Positions 60,231-64,000 of a stretch of DNA of 64,000 nt are shown here, piece after piece. The notes beneath the pieces are model-generated. The model saw only the letters and a list, made by a program, of their open reading frames with translations. It did no database searches and had not been told where the DNA came from. Numbering within the stretch: position 1 is the stretch's first letter; every line of letters begins with the position of its first letter. Position numbers and translations under genes: made by a program. Origin of the DNA: Acanthococcus lagerstroemiae (taxonomy: Eukaryota > Arthropoda > Insecta > Hemiptera > Eriococcidae). The stretch is from the NCBI GenBank assembly GCA_031841125.1, contig CM063108.1, positions 70,776,344 to 70,840,343 of the forward strand, written 5' to 3'.

Positions 60231-60853
60231 TTTTCAACGATGTGAGCGCTTTGCAGTTAACATACTCGTACATAGGTACCTACGCTAATACCGTCGGCGT
60301 ATCTTCTCGAAGCATCCCGAATACTCGTCGCACGTTATTCCCGCTCCAAGTACCAACGAATTCGGTCTCAAAATTGCGGTCCTTACTCGACGTACAAGAA
60401 AAGATTTCCGTTCGCTTCTACGCACTCGTACATTCGAACATTCTAGAAGTCGTAAGGCGCTCAACTATGGCGGTATGCCTCAAGCACTTATGTTAGTAGA
60501 GGTAGGCAGGTGATGAACGAGAAGAAAAAAAATATATAAAAAATGAAAACGAAGAAAACGATTCGCGCAATGTCACTTGTGTCATATTATATTCGTATCA
60601 CGTTTCAAAATTAAAAGAGATTCCCCGAGTACTTACGCAGAATTCGCGAAGACAAACACCACTCGCCACTTACCACTCACCACTCGGCAATACGAGACGA
60701 GAACAATGTACCGATGCTGCTTATCACGCGGTTCGCAATTTTTACAACGTAAATGACTGGTTCGCGGTAGCTGAAAATTTGGTGCAACGCTCACCATGCA
60801 TGTGAACCTACCGCAGAATTAAAAATAAAATTGTAAAAGACGCGGAGGAAGAG

Positions 60854-60856
<3 letters not shown>

Positions 60857-60889
<33 letters not shown>
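60857..60889 (+). repeat. (GA)n microsatellite
   Basis: About 16 perfect GA units. Confidence 0.95.
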
Positions 60890-60891
<2 letters not shown>

Positions 60892-61266
60892 AGACGGAAA
60901 CCCAGACAATACTGCGGAATTCGCGAGACACCGAACAACGAACTAAAGAGAAGAAATTTTAATGTATTGAAAATACTGCAAAGCCGAGGCAATAGCGGTA
61001 GTATTCGCGGCAATAGTAGTAGTATAGTAGTAGTTGCAGAGTAGTAGCAGCAGCAGGGATGGGGCAGGAAAAATAAATTTAAAGAAGGCAATATACACGG
61101 CGAGCATAATAGATACATAGATAGCTAACGAGCTAACGAAAGAATATTTGACCTCGCCGCGCCGGTGTACACTATTTAAGCCCGAACACGAGGCTACACT
61201 GCCGTTCACTAACTTAAGTCTGCATTTTGGTTCAGACAACCAACTTACAAAACGCACTCATCGAAT

Positions 61267-61322
61267 TAACCCTCACCCTCGTGCTCATGCTCATGCTCGT
61301 GTTCGTGTTTGTGTTCGTGCTA
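61267..61322 (+). repeat. Degenerate hexamer repeat (CTCGTG/CTCATG/TTCGTG)
   Basis: About eight tandem hexamers with single-base variation. Confidence 0.8.
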
Positions 61323-62962
61323 CTCGAATGTATTCGCCTCCACCAACATCCTCACTTCGAACACTGACGTGAGCGAACGCGCAGGTTTTCTATCTACGAG
61401 TACATCGCTAACGATGAAAAAGTTTTTTTTTGTCGCCGCGTGCGAGCTTAATTCAATCTTTCCATCGTGGTGACAAGTCTCCACGTTCGGCTCGGCGACT
61501 GAGAGAGATGAGAGGTAATAACCACCATCGTACTATAAGACCTGTGGATGTAGCGCGATTTACGCTCGATTGCCGCGTATATCATTATGTTAGAGAGCAC
61601 AACGAAGACGAACTTCCGTTTCGGATTCGTCGAAAAACTAAATACGAGTAGAATAATAGCGGTATTCGTTACTTTCTACTCGGATGTCGAGCCTTATTTT
61701 AATATTATTTACCTCCGAATCGCTCGATTTTAAGTTAACCAATCGAATTACTCGACGGTGTTCTTATTGCCGCAGGTCTATCGCACAGGATGTCTCAACG
61801 GCTCTACCTCAAGTCCTCAGCTGGAGTGCCGGAAGCGCTGATAATAAGCGCTTTTCAAACTGCCGATTGGCTCAGCTTATCCGTGACTTTGGAACATCGC
61901 GCAGTCTTTGATACTGAGAATTTAGGAGAGGACAATAATGGCAAAATGAATTTCATTAAATCGTATACAACTTTTCCCGAGTTAATGTCGCTCATGTTCC
62001 CGAAATCGCGTGTCAACATGTTCCATACGTAAACCATCCGCTCCTTTCTACATTAGCCAATAAATCTGGCTATCATCTTTGTTGCGACTGATAACGAAAA
62101 ACAGAGTCGAGTTTAATTAGGTTTTATTTCACAAATATTCGCGTTGTATTTCATACATGGCGGGAGAGGCGGAAGTTGGGCTTAGTGAAGTCGGGGCCTT
62201 CAAATGAAGTGATACAAAAACGAATGGAAAATTTGGACTCAGTCGCCCCGTACACCTACGAATCAACGTGTCATACAGTTCCTAATCGGCTCCCAAATTG
62301 TAAATCTATGGGAGAAAGTTAACCCGAAAACTATTTTTTCGTGATTTTCCCTATGATTTGTATAGTATAACACATACATAGAATCGATTCAGCGAGAACA
62401 ATACGAATATGTATATATACAACGCGACGAAGGAAATTCAGTGAAATACGACGACTGCGAGTTCGCACTGTGCAAGCGAAATGAAGGCGAGGACTGCAGC
62501 AACACGGAAATCGAATTTCACTACCAATTTCTTCCCCAGTTGGATACGTCTCGGGAAATAGAAAGTTAAAATAGGCCGCGAGCAGTGGAGAGATAATGAG
62601 GTATTTTCCGCGTAGATACCGACAAACAAAATATATTTTTGTTCACAATAGGTTCTCATTTTCAAATTTTGTAAGCCACTGCTGAAGAGACTCGAAAGTG
62701 TAGACGAGGGCGTTGGACTCGTTCATTTCAGTATCCCTGTAGTTTACTTGGTTGGGCCTTGAAGTTACTTCTAGCATCCACGAAGTTGGAAACTTGTATC
62801 GACAAAACCAGTCGGTACGGAATAAGCTTAAAAAGCTCACTTTCGTGTACCGGAATCAGGGACGAAAGTAAGGGGGCACGGGGGGAAGCTTTCCCCCAAG
62901 CCTTCGCTGAATTTGGGAATTTAATATATCGATCAAAAGTTCAAAAAATCTAACAAATCTAA

Positions 62963-62964
<2 letters not shown>

Positions 62965-63001
<37 letters not shown>
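62965..63001 (+). repeat. Poly(T) tract, 37 bp
   Basis: An uninterrupted T run. It could be the reversed tail of a retroposed sequence, but I see no recognisable body next to it. Confidence 0.9.
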
Positions 63002-63002
<1 letters not shown>

Positions 63003-63512
63003 ATAATACAAACAAATTTGGATAATTGGGAATTTTGACTTGAGTCAGTTGAGAATGTAACACTTTTTGCTCCTCCAGAAAAAATTCTTCGCTACGTCCG
63101 TGAACGTTATATCAATGTTGTTAGATCACGTGATTACGGTAGTGTACTGCCGTATCGCAGTAATCCTGTACAGTAAGCGCCGCGCACCGTACAAGTTACA
63201 ATTTTTGGGAACATATATAATATCCGCATCGTTATTTGTCAACTATTTCAGCACCCACATTCCGGGATTATAGTCAGTACTAGTCGAGTCACCCACTGGA
63301 TAACATTTTACTGTAAGCGAAACTACGAGCACAACAAGAAAAACGAAGAAAACACCGGGAAGCAGAAAGAGAAAAAAACAAACGAATCCGTACTTTCGAA
63401 GACCCATCAATACGTCACGAATTCGAAAGGATAAAAACTGAGATCATTTCGAGTACGACAGAACGGAATGAAAACCTACTCTTAGACCGAATCATTGCAG
63501 TCGGTTTAACTA

Positions 63513-63725
63513 CCGTAAACCGGGGTAACTTTGCCGAAAATTTTGGGATTTTCAAACTCTGAACGACTATAGCGAGTGATCTATTGGAGATACAGGAAAT
63601 CTAAAAACTGTTCCGGATTGGTTGAAGCTTTGGAAATAAGATTAGCGAAGGGAAACACAATTTCCCTCTCCCTCCTCCCTCCTAGAAAGGCTTAAAGATG
63701 AATCGGCAAAGTTACCTACGCACGG
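63513..63725. mobile_element. Possible MITE with GGTAACTTTGCCGA ends
   Basis: CCGGGGTAACTTTGCCGA at about 63522 is mirrored by TCGGCAAAGTTACC at about 63703. The roughly 200-bp interior is non-coding. Similar ends occur in many insect non-autonomous elements. Confidence 0.5.
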
Positions 63726-64000
63726 AGTGACATTGCCGGTACATATAAGAAATGCGTAGAAAATGAGTAAAAATGTTCAAAGTTTATTACGAAAGACCGT
63801 ACAAACGAAAGAAAAATTGCAATTTAAGTTAAATTACGTTTTCGGAGAAGATTAATATTCCTCGGGATTCAATGAGCTCGAGTAAAACTCTCGATAGCAG
63901 CAAATTCCACGTAATCAAAAGCAGCCTTCAGAAGATAGTGAAATTCGTTTTTTTCTATTTTGATATTGCTCGTCCTCCCGGATTCCGATGGATATCGTCA

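Larger units (their letters stand above)
60231..64000. other. No gene recognised; possible Hk 5' region
   Basis: Composition is somewhat richer in GC and CpG over 60240-61650 than to either side. Frames at 61430-62040 are short and unrecognised. A weak TATA-like TTAAATAG reads on the minus strand at about 61170. I cannot assign an exon or promoter. Confidence 0.4.

Noticed and set aside
60819..61257. Minus-strand frames of about 100 codons over the (GA)n tract
   Set aside because: They are driven by the microsatellite and have no conserved feature.

Overview
This is a eukaryotic, AT-rich window, almost certainly from an insect or close arthropod. It holds two multi-exon genes with short GT-AG introns and clear animal homology, surrounded by a dense and varied set of DNA transposons, foldback elements, LINE remnants, a Penelope-like element and a tRNA-derived SINE. 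I see no bacterial operons, CRISPR arrays, rRNA or convincing tRNA genes. All family calls come from reading the sequence and recalling known proteins; nothing was searched.

Layout. 1-4330: repeats only (an ATATGCA-rich remnant, two foldback elements and an inverted-repeat element). 4331-14490 (+): SCAP, the SREBP escort protein, rebuilt in full as 19 coding exons encoding 1271 residues, with a plausible core promoter and poly(A) signal. 14500-31230: about 17 kb with no gene that I recognise, made of inverted-repeat elements, a SINE, nested MITEs and a 1.1-kb hAT element with a broken transposase. 31232-49461 (-): Hyperkinetic (Hk), the insect Kv channel beta subunit. Eight coding exons are placed and one junction is unresolved. 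Its introns hold a Penelope-like element (itself hit by a SINE), an intact Mutator-like element (MULE) with an open transposase frame, a foldback element and a 5'-truncated LINE. 49462-64000: no recognised gene, with LINE remnants, short tandem phrases and microsatellites; it may include the 5' region of Hk.

Most notable: (1) this SCAP naturally carries Phe and Asn at the positions of human L315 and D443, the same substitutions known to make mammalian SCAP sterol-insensitive, while Y298 and D428 are kept; the COPII-sorting MELADL motif is also not recognisable. (2) The MULE has a 16-bp motif repeated four times at one end and about five times, inverted, at the other, and seems intact. (3) Three foldback elements share a palindromic core around CGCCATTTTG, but each has its own self-complementary outer arms. 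(4) Several insertions preserve clear target-site duplications, so their order can be read: Penelope-like element, then SINE; 267-bp MITE, then hAT MITE.
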